Positions 50,325 through 61,224 of a stretch of DNA of 64,000 nt are shown piece by piece. Where the stretch lies: contig OY540812.1 in the NCBI GenBank assembly GCA_961205875.1, positions 3,472,001-3,536,000 of the forward strand, in the 5' to 3' direction. Made by a program: the position numbers and the translations under genes. A model generated the notes under the pieces. That model searched no databases. It had not been told where the DNA came from and saw only the letters and a list, made by a program, of their open reading frames with translations. Source of the DNA: Sialis fuliginosa (Eukaryota > Arthropoda > Insecta > Megaloptera > Sialidae). The number at the start of each line of letters is the position of its first letter. The first letter of the stretch is position 1.

Positions 50325-50600
50325 TACTTCCTGCAATATCGAAGATACGAGACGCTTTGTGATCGTTTTAAAATAAAAAAAATATTAAATTGATCTTTCC
50401 GTTTCAGTGTCTGTCTGTCTGTCTTTCTGTGTGTATGTATGTCTGTGTGTGTGCGTGTCTGTCCCCTGAATTCTTGTCACACGCATAACTCATGAACCAC
50501 TGAACCGAAATTAATGAAACTTGGTTAGATTCAACTACTTTTCGTAACTTTTACACGAAGAAGTAATATGCATTTACTTGACAGATATTCTTTAGTGTGT
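50325..50600 (+). repeat. Dispersed repeat family D copy with (TGTC)n expansion
   Basis: It starts CTTCCTGCAATATCGAAGAT, runs through TTTCCGTTTCAG, a long (CTGT)n tract, CCCTGAATTCTTGTCACACG and GAACCACTGAACCGAAATTA, and ends TGCATTTACTTGACAGATAT. Confidence 0.65.
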
Positions 50601-51028
50601 ATTTGCTAGTGTTTTTTAAAATTTATTATTTAATACATACATATATATAAAAATAGTAATTAAAAACCCTAAATAGAAGCCAAGATCTATAACATTTTTT
50701 TCATTTTTTAAATATTTTAACTTACAATTAAATGTAACTGACGGTCAGGTAAAGTGACTTTTAAAACATACTGTATATGCGTAGACACTATAATGAGCGT
50801 TGTATCTGAGGTTTTGGAATTTTGTATGTATATTGATTTTAATATCATCGGAATCGTTTCTTTTGTGTAAAAAAAAAACATAGAATTTATTCTCTGAGTA
50901 AAGTATACATTATGTTGATAACATGAAAAAATATTTTAATGGCTTAAATAAATTGATCAGGTATATATTATATAGAAAGTTTATTCATAAAAAAACATAA
51001 ATTATTATTGTATAGACGAAAGGCTGAA

Positions 51029-51694
51029 GGAATGGGAAGAAATATATCTGATAGCTAAATTTAATTTTTTAAATTACTTATAAAAATACAGCGGCTTTAA
51101 AGATATTAATAAATCACTAATTACTTAAGAAGGCACTAAAAACCACTCAGATAAAAAAAAACAAAGCCTCATATAAATTTTGGAGGAATGGGAAGAAATA
51201 TATCTGATAGCTAAATTTAATTTTTTAAATTGCTTATAAAAATACAGCGGCTTTAAAATTTACAGATATTAATAAATCACTAATTACTTAAGAAGGCACT
51301 AAAAAGCACAGATAAAAAAAATAAAGCCTCATAAAAATATTGAAGGAATGGGAAGAAATATATCTGATAGCTAAATTTAATTTTTTAAATTGCTTATAAA
51401 AGTACAGCGGCTTTAAAATTTACAGATATTAATAAATCACTAATTACTTAAGAAGGCACTAAAAACCACTCAGATAAAAAAAACAAAGCCTCATAGAAAT
51501 ATGGGAGGAATGGGAAGAAATATATCTGATAGCTAAATTTAATTTTTTTAAATTGTTTAGAAAAATATAGCGGCTTTAAGATTTACTAATTATATAAGAA
51601 GGCACTAAAAACCATTCAGATAAAAAAAAACAAAAAAAACATAAAAATATTGGAGGAATGGGAAGAAATATATCAGATAGCTAAATTTAATTTT
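51029..51694. repeat. Tandem array of units about 148-162 bp
   Basis: GGAATGGGAAGAAATATATC starts units at 51029, 51185, 51345, 51507 and 51655. Each also has TACAGCGGCTTTAA, CACTAATTACTTAAGAAGGC and AACAAAGCCTCATA. The last unit is split by a family D insertion and resumes at 51916-52045. Confidence 0.9.
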
Positions 51695-51915
51695 TGCTTC
51701 CTCGCAATATCGAAGATACGAGAAGCTTTGTGATCGTTTTAGAATTTTAAATTTATTTTTCCGTTTCACGTCAAGACAAACACTTTTCGTTCCGTATCTG
51801 TCTGTCTGTCCGTCCGTGTGTGTGTCCGTCTGTCCCCTGAATCCTTGTCACACGCATAACTCATGAACCATTGAATTTAGCACGAGGAAGCACTGTGCAT
51901 TTACTTTACAGATGT
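51695..51915 (+). repeat. Family D copy inserted inside a tandem-repeat unit
   Basis: It runs from GCTTCCTCGCAATATCGAAG to CATTTACTTTACAGATGTTT. The flanks are the two halves of one 155-bp tandem unit (51655- and 51916-), so it landed after the array formed. The middle block found in the longer copies (GGTTAACCAATT region) is absent. Confidence 0.7.
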
Positions 51916-52417
51916 TTTTAAAATTACTTAGAAAAATATAGCGGCTTTAAAATTTACAGACATTAATAAATCACTAATTATTTAAGAAGGTACTAAAAGC
52001 ACTCAGATAAAAAATAAAAACAAAGCCTCATAAAAATATTTTATAATCGGTTATAATAAAACAAAAGGCTTGCTGCAGAAACCGATATCAAAAACAGACG
52101 AAATAATCTAAACGAGTGGAAATATTTTTGTATTTATCTGTTGAAACAACAATGTCATGAAAAAACCAGGTCCCATCACCTTCGAAGATCCTTCGTTGAA
52201 TAATTCATTTTTTTCGACTAAACGAATACCAAAAAATAAATAACTACAATGTTGAAGGGAAGATTGGTGAAGTGACAAAACAAATACTATTCCTTTGTTA
52301 ATCGCTACTCTTCGATTGTGGACTGAATAAATATTTTATAAATTTTATATCATTTTATATATCCATCCAGTTTTTATTTTATTTAATACATCAACATATG
52401 GACGTAATATTGATATA

Positions 52418-52475
52418 AAACGGCCAAGTGCGTGTTGGGCACGCACATGATAGGGTTCCGTAGTCATTACGATTT
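52418..52475 (+). mobile_element. Lepidopteran-type repeat end (CGGCCAAGTGCG...GGGTTCCGTA)
   Basis: AAACGGCCAAGTGCGTGTTG then GGCACGCACATGATAGGGTT and CCGTAGTCATTACG resembles a very abundant repeat end that I associate with moth and butterfly genomes. Only this end is seen; the element class is uncertain. Confidence 0.55.
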
Positions 52476-52593
52476 ATAAAAAAGAGTTATTTCAAAATTC
52501 TTTGCTACAATGCGTATGTATAAAAAAATTGGAACAAATTAAACGCACACTATTTTAAATGAAAAGAGCATTAATAAACTATTCTAATTAATA

Positions 52594-52887
52594 TAATTTG
52601 CTAGCTAGTAATTACTTTCAAATGGGGTATTAATTCTGTACTAGTATCTATTGATTAATTATGGAATTTAGAGCAGTGACACTTCAACTAATTGTAACAC
52701 AGTTGGCATCTTTCACCGTACAAAATAATTTTCATAATATCACCACTGTTTTAATACTCTTGGTGTTTACCTACAACGCGTGCGCGAAACTTGTCAAAGT
52801 CTTCAACAAACTCCAAAAGAACTGTCATATAAGTTTGATATCTCATTTGAAAGTGCTTGTTAGCTAACAAATTAGCTAGCTCCTTTA
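52594..52887 (+). mobile_element. MITE family A, inverted copy lacking both outer ends
   Basis: The body matches copies 1 and 2 in opposite orientation, including the MEFRAVTLQLIV frame (52661-52867). The outer TATTATA/CCGGACA ends are missing. A 14-bp direct repeat ATTAATAAACTATT lies on each side (52570-52583 and 52889-52902). Confidence 0.75.
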
Positions 52888-53171
52888 AATTAATAAACTA
52901 TTATAGCATTTGTAAACAATATTGAACAGTATTTTTTGTGTTTTAGCAATACTTAATATAAACTAGCATTAAGAAAAAACTTTTTGTTCATTAAAGAAAT
53001 AAAATGACATATAGAAAAAAAATCGCTCTTTAAAAATAGCTAAATGAGTATTAGATTGGTAAGATTTGTACTAATTGAGCAATATCATGTACTATCATAT
53101 TTTATTTTGTTGGTAAGGGCAGTTTATTGGAGCGAAATCGAGTTGATTAGTTTTGAGTTGGTTAGTTTTCG

Positions 53172-53191
53172 TTAGGTTAGGTTAGGTTAGG
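53172..53191 (+). repeat. Interstitial telomere-type tract (TTAGG)4
   Basis: Four exact TTAGG units; TTAGG is the usual insect telomere repeat. A shorter GGTTAGGTTAGG lies near 34270. Confidence 0.85.
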
Positions 53192-53326
53192 TTTATTCTA
53201 ACACATCAACACGTGATATTTAATAGATGTGACATCAGTAACAGCATATTCTTCAGGTTTACCTTATTTTATTTGGGGGGAGAGGGGTAATAGAACATTC
53301 CCCTCCCAAATTAAAAGTTGATCAAA

Positions 53327-53577
53327 ACAGATCTGAGGTAGATCTGCATTTTGAAACAAAATCATATTTTTTCACTGGTTTTTGATCAAAGATCTACAAT
53401 GACCTACATAGATCTACAACGGTCTCTTAAGATTGTTGTAGATCATGATAGAGATTCAAACATTGAAAATTAAAGAAATTTACAACGATCTTTAAAGATC
53501 TTTGTAGATCGTTTAGAACTTTGCAGGTCTCCACAGATCAAAAACAAAATTTGTCTCCAAATGCAGATCTGATTTAA
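53327..53577. mobile_element. Palindromic element rich in AGATCT
   Basis: The ends CAGATCTGAGGTAGATCTGC and, inverted, CAGATCTGCATTTGGAGACA. AGATCTACAA, AGATCTTTGTAGATC and related words recur throughout in both orientations. No target duplication is visible. Confidence 0.6.
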
Positions 53578-54639
53578 TCACACGCCAAAAACTTAAATAT
53601 TACGAAATTATTGAAAAAAAATTAATATTCAATAATTCCTCTGAAATTATGCTTCCAAATAGACGAAACGATAAAAAAATAATTAAATTCTCCAAAAGAG
53701 ATATCGGACACCCATGCTTAATTGAATTGTTTTAAGGCAATTATAAACCGAAACTTGAAATTTTTATATAATAAAAAAATAATTCATGCTATGGAAAAAA
53801 ATTAATTAATTATAAAAACACATCCATATAACAAATATCTGTAATGATTTTATAATAACGATATTTAATTCATCTGGCTCGTTCACAACCAGTGGCTATA
53901 AAAATGTTCACGCGTTGACAGCCAAACACGTTATGGGATCTAAAAAGCACACCATTTGTGTCGGCGCGCTTTTTAGCCGCGTATATTAATATAAAATCTT
54001 TAGTTGAATTTCAAATGGCGAGGCTTCGTTTGGCGGAATCTCGCAGACACGTTTTTGTGCGTTATATCTGTAACAGACGAGTGGAATGTGTATTGATGTT
54101 AAGGATTGATTGCGTAATGGGCTCCCTCGGCTCAAGAATATTTATTTATTTTTTAAATCGCCATAAGTGTTATTTCGTGATCGGAAAGGGGATGTAGAAT
54201 TACATAAAAGTAAATTATTTTTTCCTTATACGGATCTAATATAGGGAATTAAATATATAAAGGTGGCTATATGATTGCTATAAAAAGTGATGTTTATAAT
54301 CATGGGCGGCCGTAGAAAATTTTCGAAGAGGGGGGGATTTGAAAACTTAGTATAGACAAATAATTGCATCAATAAACATTTGCAATGATTTATTCAATCT
54401 CAGGGGGGAAGCTTGTGCCCCGTTCTCCCCTTTGGCGTCCGCTTGTTTTTTTAAATTATTGATTACAATAATACCAGTTTTTGACGTCACAAATTAATAT
54501 GTTAATTTTCGGGAAAATTTCAAACGTTCATGGTTAAATTTCATATAAATAAAAATAATGTAAAAACAACCAAGAATATTTATTTTGTTTTTTTTTTCGT
54601 TGATTTTGAGTACCTAATTATTGTCTCGAAATTTGTGTG

Positions 54640-54768
54640 GCATCACAACAGTGGGGGGAGGTCACAGGAATGTGACAACCTGTAACAAGGTCGACGGGGG
54701 GGGAGGGGGGGGGGTTAAAACCATGAAAAATGTGTGACGTAATTTATGGCTGGTCCCTAATTGTAATA
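54640..54768. mobile_element. Family K end with G-rich runs
   Basis: GTGGGGGGAGGTCACAGGAA, a long G run, and the end TGTGACGTAATTTATGGCTG then GTCCCT, the inverse of the AGGGAC...CATAAATTACGTCAC end of this family. Confidence 0.6.
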
Positions 54769-54860
54769 GTAATTAAATATGTATGTATGTATATAAATAG
54801 CATTCCAAATTAGAAAATGACTAAGGAGGAAGTGGAGCTGCATTAGGTTTTTTTCTCATA

Positions 54861-55319
54861 CAGTAGAACTCCTATAAGTTCTAAGCTACGGGACCAAAAA
54901 TTCTCGGAATTAGAACTTACAGGGTACCCCTTCTATCACCATACCGATCTAATGAAATGAGATGGGAATAGCTTTCTATCTCTCGCACACTTTACTCAGA
55001 GCAATCTAACATAACTCCCTGGTGGTAAAATTGAAAAGTTCTTTGACAGTTCATCATTTGTAATATATAGCATCTTCAGAAAAAGGTATAGTGACTATAT
55101 TTGAGTTTTATTTGAATACTTATGTAAGTATTTGATTACATATTGTTTTTTTTAATCTTTTATAAAGTTGTACGTACATTTCTTTTTATATAATTGTGAA
55201 ACCACTTTAATAATTATTTTCTCACCGTATGCGCATGCGTAAGGAGTGAGGGAAACAACTTCTCCTCCGATGGAGGGGAATTCGAACTTAAAGGGTTCGA
55301 ACTTATAGGATTCCAACTG
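54861..55319. mobile_element. 459-bp pogo/Tc1-like element with TA flanks
   Basis: The left end CAGTAGAACTCCTATAAGTT and inverted right end CAGTTGGAATCCTATAAGTT are flanked by TA on both sides (54859-54860, 55320-55321). GAACTTATAGG/GAACTTAAAGG words repeat inside. A minus-strand frame of 72 codons crosses the right part (55152-55370) but does not resemble a transposase. Confidence 0.82.
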
Positions 55320-55435
55320 TACATCCAATTGTTTTTTATTTGTAAATTTTAAGTTATAGGCGGAAAACATGTGTGATGCAAATATGCGTCACTGTGCAGT
55401 GTAGGGTTAATAATTATTACAAGTAGTGGTTGCAA

Positions 55436-55605
55436 GTACAGAGGTGAAGCAAGGGCGCATCACGGCCGGGCACTGAACCCACACCCGTGTGCCATGTTTG
55501 GACAAACCGCGGTGTGATCCAACCTGTCTCCAACATCCACGGGCAGTGCGTGCGTGTATCCGTACGTCCAGTGCGTGCACTCACACACACCCATACACAT
55601 ACAAT
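55436..55605. other. CpG-rich island of unknown nature
   Basis: It has CAAGGGCGCATCACGGCCGG, CGCGGTGTGATCCAACCTGT and GCGTGCGTGTATCCGTACGT, ending in a (CA)n tract. Frames of 70-97 codons are open on both strands because of the base composition. It has no partner in the window. It could be a SINE, a retroelement scrap or a regulatory/exonic segment. Confidence 0.35.
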
Positions 55606-55769
55606 ACATATGTGCATACATACGAACACGCGTCAATGGGTATTACCTAACCGATTATCGCTTGATAGTTTTCGGATTTGGTATACAATTATGTCAAGTG
55701 TTATAAAGAACTATAGCTGTTACTCGTTCCGCGTGGAGTTTGTGTTTTTACGTTCTTATATGTGGGGGC

Positions 55770-56285
55770 AACTGGGGTAAAAGTGAAACAAAATACGTTG
55801 TTTTTTGACAGTTAACGATACAAATTCATACTTTAATTTTTTCTACTAGATACGCATATGAATAACCATTTTTAAATACTTACATCAATTGAACTGTACA
55901 ATACAACACTTTTGAGAAAAAGTGAAACAGGTAAGGGAAAAAGTGAAACAGGCCTCTAATGGAAAATATTTCTCAAAAAATTAAAAGAAAAGCTACAAAG
56001 CCAACTTTGATTTATCTTCTTGTGGCATATCAATATGAAATTGTAACTTTAATTAATATCTGAGATATACAGAAAGTTATGTGCAAAGAATTAAAATTTA
56101 ATTCACACGTTTTGACATCGACTAACAGGGAAATCTGTAGGGGTGACACATCGCTTATTAGGCGATTCATATTTTCAGGTCGCTTTAACAAACCTTTAAT
56201 GATGATGTCAGTTTTTATAATTCTCCTATAAACAAATTAGTTTTTTTAGTTGCAAGCTTGTTTTACTTTTACCCCATTTTTTGGT
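55770..56285. mobile_element. MITE with GGGGTAAAAGTGAAAC ends
   Basis: The left ACTGGGGTAAAAGTGAAAC and inverted right AATGGGGTAAAAGTAAAAC ends bound about 515 bp. AAAAGTGAAACA recurs inside (55918 and 55936). An AAAAGTGAAACAAAATAC fragment is also seen near 45886. Confidence 0.72.
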
Positions 56286-56689
56286 GTTTCATATTTACCT
56301 CGCTCGACCCTATGTACAATATTTTTACTTACAAGTCAATAAGAATTTGTATATAGGTTTTTATGATAATGTTTTCCAGTGTTGAATACAATTATTAAAA
56401 TGTTTACTTGACAAGGTAAAATACATAATAAATTTTTAGCAAAACTGTCACAAGTATAACTCTTTAATATTTATTTACAACCTGAGCGTAACTAATGATA
56501 GAGAAAATATAGTAAACATGTAAATAATAATCCTTTTTGACATATTTTAGAAAGTCGGTCAGTACCTGTATCTATGGCATATATAGAAACCCTTTATACG
56601 TCACGTATTAGCAATTTATGGCATCGTTTTGTGTTTTATACAAACAAAATAGTTTCATCTTCATGTCACCTGTATAATGTACAGGGTGT

Positions 56690-57007
56690 TCGCGAGAATT
56701 GAATTGCAAGGGGGTGGAAAATTTAATTTTTTTTTTTAGTAATTAATATTTTACCCCCGTTGTTATATATGAAGGGAAAATACTACGGGGGCTGGGGGAT
56801 CAGGGGGAAAAACAACCCTCTATCTCGCATAGGAGTCGAGATATTAACGATTTTGTATAATGAAAGAAAACTAAAAATAAGAAAAATTTAATATTTCACC
56901 CCCTGTCACATACGAAGGGTTGTAATTAGTTTTATTCGATCCGGCGGAAAAAATATCATGGGGATGGGGGTTTCGAAATCCACGCGAGCGAAGCCGCGGA
57001 TAGCAGC
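56690..57007 (+). mobile_element. Helitron-like element of a second family (M), 3' end intact
   Basis: It ends CACGCGAGCGAAGCCGCGGA then TAGCAGCTAGT, the CTAG-T Helitron terminus preceded by a GC-rich stem. Internal blocks TTTTATTCGATCCGGCGGAA and TCTCGCATAGGAGTCGAGAT are shared with 58670-58985. Confidence 0.68.
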
Positions 57008-57043
57008 TAGTTGCAAATAAAATATTATACATTTAGGAATAAC

Positions 57044-57568
57044 CATAGACATAGAGAATGGACCGAGCATCTGACTCGAAAACAGAGCCGTGTCAAACCT
57101 AATATCAACAAAAATATTTAAAATTTTGTTAAGTAAATCTTGTGTGTGCTGTTTTTTTAGTGCAATCCACCTTATCATTTTGTAGTAACCACATGGGAAT
57201 TGATTTAAAACTATTTTTTATTAATATATATTTAATATTTTTGTTAGCAAAAATGTTATTTTCCCGGAATATCCGTTCATAATTTTGCAAATTTCTATCA
57301 GATCAATTGTTTTTATTAAATTTCCTCGATGAATTTTTTTTATATTATTTACTTTTCTAATAAAAAACTTATTGCACAAAAATCACAAGATAGATATACA
57401 AAAATATATCGGACAGAAATACTACCCTGTACTATAGTAAGCTACCAATCAGATTCATAGAAAAAGAGATAGATATATACCAAACTACACTGCATCTCTC
57501 TCACTTTTTGAACAGATGTTACACCATTCTGTTAATACAGAATGCACTGTCCATTCTCTATTTCTATG
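57044..57568 (-). mobile_element. hAT-type MITE copy split by a nested element
   Basis: It is the inverted relative of 5595-5792: starts CATAGACATAGAGAATGGAC and ends GTCCATTCTCTATTTCTATG. Perfect 8-bp flanks GGAATAAC lie at 57036-57043 and 57569-57576. An unrelated block of about 320 bp separates the two halves. Confidence 0.88.
57109..57430 (+). mobile_element. Nested repeat inside the hAT MITE, also at the window end
   Basis: It begins CCTAATATCAACAAAAATAT and carries AGTAAATCTTGTGTGTGCTG, GCAATCCACCTTATCATTTT and TTCCCGGAATATCCGTTCAT. All recur inverted at 63760-64000. Its right limit is not exact. Confidence 0.7.
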
Positions 57569-58071
57569 GGAATAACACTTTTTTTATAAATCGTAGTGAA
57601 AATGGCTATTGAACCCTATCATATTCATGTGCAAATGTGCAGCACGAATAACAGGTTAATTGAGAATAATAATTAATACATATAATAAATGTTATTGTAA
57701 ATAAAGTATATTGTGTTAAATAATATTCAAAACATACATGACGTATTTAAATCTATAGTCTACGATCAACAGGGCTGTGTGTCCGCGACATCGCGCCATC
57801 TATCCTTGTAGTGGCATATTTATTGTTTCGTGGTAAACGTCATTTGAATTCTGATCTTCGCGAAGTGTTCACACACACACACACGCGCATCGTTTGGCCC
57901 TCTTTTGGAATCTATTCAAATTACGATGCATTTTTTTGCGTATGTTGATGTATAATGCATATCATAGTTTTTGTGATGCACATTAGTGAAATAGATTTAG
58001 AAATAGAGGCCATGTTTTAACACTTTTTTTTAATGATAAAAGAGCCGACGTTCGGGTTTGATTTGAGTCAT

Positions 58072-58150
58072 GTGTTTGGTATTATAAAGAATTTGCTTTC
58101 GAGCAAATGCTATCTTCAGGGTATTAAATATAAATGACAACCAACTGACA
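58072..58150. mobile_element. MITE family B, partial copy
   Basis: TTGGTATTATAAAGAATTTG, GAGCAAATGCTATCTTC and GTATTAAATATAAATGACAA match the ends and interior of 62303-62613 in inverted order. Confidence 0.6.
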
Positions 58151-58214
58151 GTTCTTATCAATTGTTTAGCATGTAGGTACAATCAGCGATCTGAAATTAG
58201 TAGTAATAATAGAT

Positions 58215-58640
58215 ATGATGCCAGTAACAAAGTATCACTGAAATTATGATTTTAAATAATTAAATAGGTTGAAAAGATTCTGAAAAATGTATTTATTTTT
58301 ATATTAAAAGCGAGAATTATATGATTTTTGTTAAAATAAAAACACAAAATACAGCAATCCGCTATGTTAGATATATAAAATACTAGTCAGAGTGGATGAC
58401 GTCACGGCTAAGTAAACATCATTTTTGTTTTATTTATATCTGCACTGTTTATAAATTATTTTGTGGTTTTAATTATCAATTTGCTCAGTTTTGTGTTAAT
58501 AAAACTAAAACCGAGAAACGTTAGCGATGAAACAAGGATTTATTATTGTTGACAAGGAGTATTTAATAGGCGTGACGTCAAAAATGCGCCATGACATCTG
58601 CGAGCGTTTTGGCGTCAAATTCAAAATTAGTTTTAAAAGA
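58215..58640. repeat. Block shared with 47092-47305, with CRE-like TGACGTCA sites
   Basis: ATGATGCCAGTAACAAAGTA to GATGACGTCACGGCTAAGTA is near-identical to 47092-47305. TGACGTCA occurs at 58397 and 58573. Its right end (58622-58676) reappears inverted at 8362. Confidence 0.6.
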
Positions 58641-58669
58641 GTCAATTTTTGTGATTAAACCTTTATTTT

Positions 58670-58985
58670 CTGCAGAAATAAAGGACGTAATTAATATTTT
58701 ATCCCCCATTACATATAAAGGGTTGTAATTGGTTTTATTCGATCCGGCGGGGAAAAACCACGGTGGAGGGATATTTAGGGAGGGGGGAACAACCTTCTAT
58801 CTCGCATAGGAGCAAAGATTTTACGATTTTGTATAATGAATGAAAACCAAAAATATGACAAATTTAATATTTCACCCCCTGTCACATATGAAGGGTTGTA
58901 ATTGGTTTCATTCGATCCGGTGGAAAAAATATCATGGGGATTGGGGTTTCGAAATCCACGCGAGCGAAGCTGCGGGTAGTAGCTA
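58670..58985 (+). mobile_element. Helitron-like element family M, second copy
   Basis: It ends CACGCGAGCGAAGCTGCGGG then TAGTAGCTAGT and shares TTCGATCCGGYGG, CATGGGGATTGGGGTTTCGA and TCTCGCATAGGAGC with the 56.7-kb copy. Confidence 0.68.
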
Positions 58986-59726
58986 GTTTATAATATATTT
59001 TGTCAAATAATTTATTCTTGATACCTAACTATAGGGTGTAGATTAAAGGGCCACTGGAGGTTCTATTTTCTACACACGATGTTCAATATACATACCTGAT
59101 TATAATATTGTTTATATATGTAATGAAAACAGAGTATGCAACATGTAGATACGTAATATGGCCTCATACCAAAAAACAATTTCAAAGCCATATACAATAC
59201 ATATAGTAATTATAATTTATAATATATGTAAACCAAGAACATTTATGAATAACTCGCGGAATTCTCTTTCATCACGTAATTTGTTTATATTTGCTTTCAT
59301 TTTACTGATATGGTAAATGCTGTGTTGATATTAATGATGATGAAATACATTTTTATGTCAACTAGATTTTTCTTGTTAGATTTATTGCTTTTTATTATAA
59401 AATAAACGAACCGGTATACATAGTAATTAAATTTATGCACAATTAAAATATATTTGTGCCGATAATATCGGACGCTGATATTTAATTTAATATACAAATC
59501 AATACGGACATGGTTTTTTATTATAGCTATAATATTTATAATTTTACTTGATCGTAAATATATCATTTAATCGAATTTCTCCTTTTAAAATATTGATTAA
59601 GTTTTGTTACTATTTTGAAGTAATTTGTGTCGTTATACTTTTTATGTACATATATTTATAATACATATCAGAATTTTGTACGCCAGTGACGGAGTAACGA
59701 ATTTCTTGTATTATAGAGCATAGGTT
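58986..59726. other. AT-rich DNA, no definable feature
   Basis: No repeat partner or convincing frame recognised; an 89-codon minus-strand frame (59297-59566) has random AT-rich composition. Confidence 0.45.
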
Positions 59727-59795
59727 TCCAACCTTTTGAACCTTTTGGGCCGCATAGCATAAACCCAATCTACTAAGGGCCGCATGAATCTTCGG
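59727..59795 (+). mobile_element. hAT-like element end
   Basis: ATAGGTTTCCAACCTTTTGA then ACCTTTTGGGCCGCATAG resembles hAT ends of the CAGTGGTTCCCAACC type. No partner end was located. Confidence 0.4.
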
Positions 59796-60089
59796 TTAGC
59801 TTTTTTATTAATTAATTTATTATCAGGTTTAACATATTTAAATACTAAAATTCGAAATATAAAATATTTATTGCCACAAAATTTACTTATTTTTAATTTT
59901 CAATAGATTACATAATAATTTAATCGCACAAATATATATGAGTACTTCTTTGTCTAGCAAATGAGTTTCAAAATATCTGTCTTTGTTTGGTACATGGAGA
60001 AATGATTTAAATATTATAATAATCAAATGGGAGGAGCCTACTAAGTTCGTGATAAGCAAATTTGAATGAAACCTGGTCGACCACTGCGC

Positions 60090-60740
60090 GCTGTAAGTCA
60101 AATACGACAAATCGTAGAAAGATGAAATTTTATATTTAAGATTAATTTTTGTCTGGGAAGAAAATATCCTCTTTTTGAAAACGATCTTTTAACCGGATAC
60201 GGATGTTTACTTTGAAACAGTGCGAGATAGAGAAAAATGGCCAAGTTAAAAATTGTAGGTAATATCAATATGTATAATTTATGTTCTATTCATTTTTTCA
60301 AAAAAACGATGAGTGTCATGGGACTTTCTTATACGTATTAAAGAGATTGAACAGTGTGCGTGTTTGCCATAGATACTATGAGACTTTCTTATACGTAATA
60401 CTGAGAGTGAACAGTGTGGGTGAATTTTAGTAATTATATAAAAAAAATCTTTCTGGCTAAATCGTAAATGTTGGAAAAAAATGTATGGGGAATAAATTAT
60501 AGATAATGACATACTCGACATTTTTTATCTAAAACATTTTTTTCTTATTTCAAAAATAATTCAAAAATTGATAAGAGTAAACATCCGTTTTCAGTTATTA
60601 CGTTAAAAAAAACATTTGTTGTATAATAATGTAGTATTGTTAGTGTGTCAGAAATTTTTTAATAAAATAAGAATCACGTATACTATTCACTGTTAGGATT
60701 ACGTATAAGAAAGTCTCGTGGTTCCCAAGGCAGATATTTT
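60090..60740 (+). repeat. Family F, long copy with inverted terminal block
   Basis: AGTCAAATACGACAAATCGT, GATGAAATTTTATATTTAAG, ATGGGACTTTCTTATACGTA (60318), a second version at 60378, and the inverse TACGTATAAGAAAGTCTCGT at 60701 followed by GGTTCCCAAGGCAGATAT. It aligns with 15595-16045. Confidence 0.7.
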
Positions 60741-60783
60741 GAATATTGAAATAAAAAAATTAAAAACTGTGGCTTTTCTGTCT

Positions 60784-61018
60784 CTATACCTTTTCAACTT
60801 CAAATTGAGACTAATCAATTTCAAATTGGGAATAATCAAATTCAAATTGGGAATAATCAATTTCATATTGGGAATAATCAATTTCAAATTGAGACTAAAC
60901 AATTTCAAATCAATTTGAAATTGATTATTCCCAATATGAAATTGTTTAGTCTCAATTTGAAATTGATTATTCCCAATTTGAAATTGATTAGTCTCAATTT
61001 GAAGTTGAAAAGGTATAG
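60784..61018. repeat. 235-bp palindrome built from 21-bp tandem units
   Basis: The outer arms CTATACCTTTTCAACTTCAA and its inverse bound units of about 21 bp. Each unit consists of the small palindrome CAATTTCAAATTG followed by GGAATAAT or AGACTAAT. The left arm has five such units, the right about four, in a different order, so the palindrome is imperfect at unit level. It directly follows a family F copy. Confidence 0.88.
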
Positions 61019-61224
61019 ATTTTCTCGAGAAGAAGCATTACTACATCTACATAACCAATCTACGCAATATATGTATTTTATAAGATCATGTATACATGCA
61101 CTTACCTATGTAAATAATCATTGTCAATAATAATACTTATGACATTCCATATACATCTGGATCATAAATGGTAAAGCCATTAATTATTAATAAATTCTTA
61201 TCGTATATGAAATGCACAAAGCTG

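Noticed and set aside
55487..55780. 97-codon plus-strand frame
   Set aside because: It runs through a (CA)n tract (His-Thr repeats) and leaves the GC-rich island into random sequence; the opposite strand is also open.
60699..61130. Repeat peptide frames (Lys-Leu-Ile-Ile-Pro-Asn type) on both strands
   Set aside because: They are translations of the 21-bp palindromic repeat; openness on both strands follows from the repeat, not from selection.
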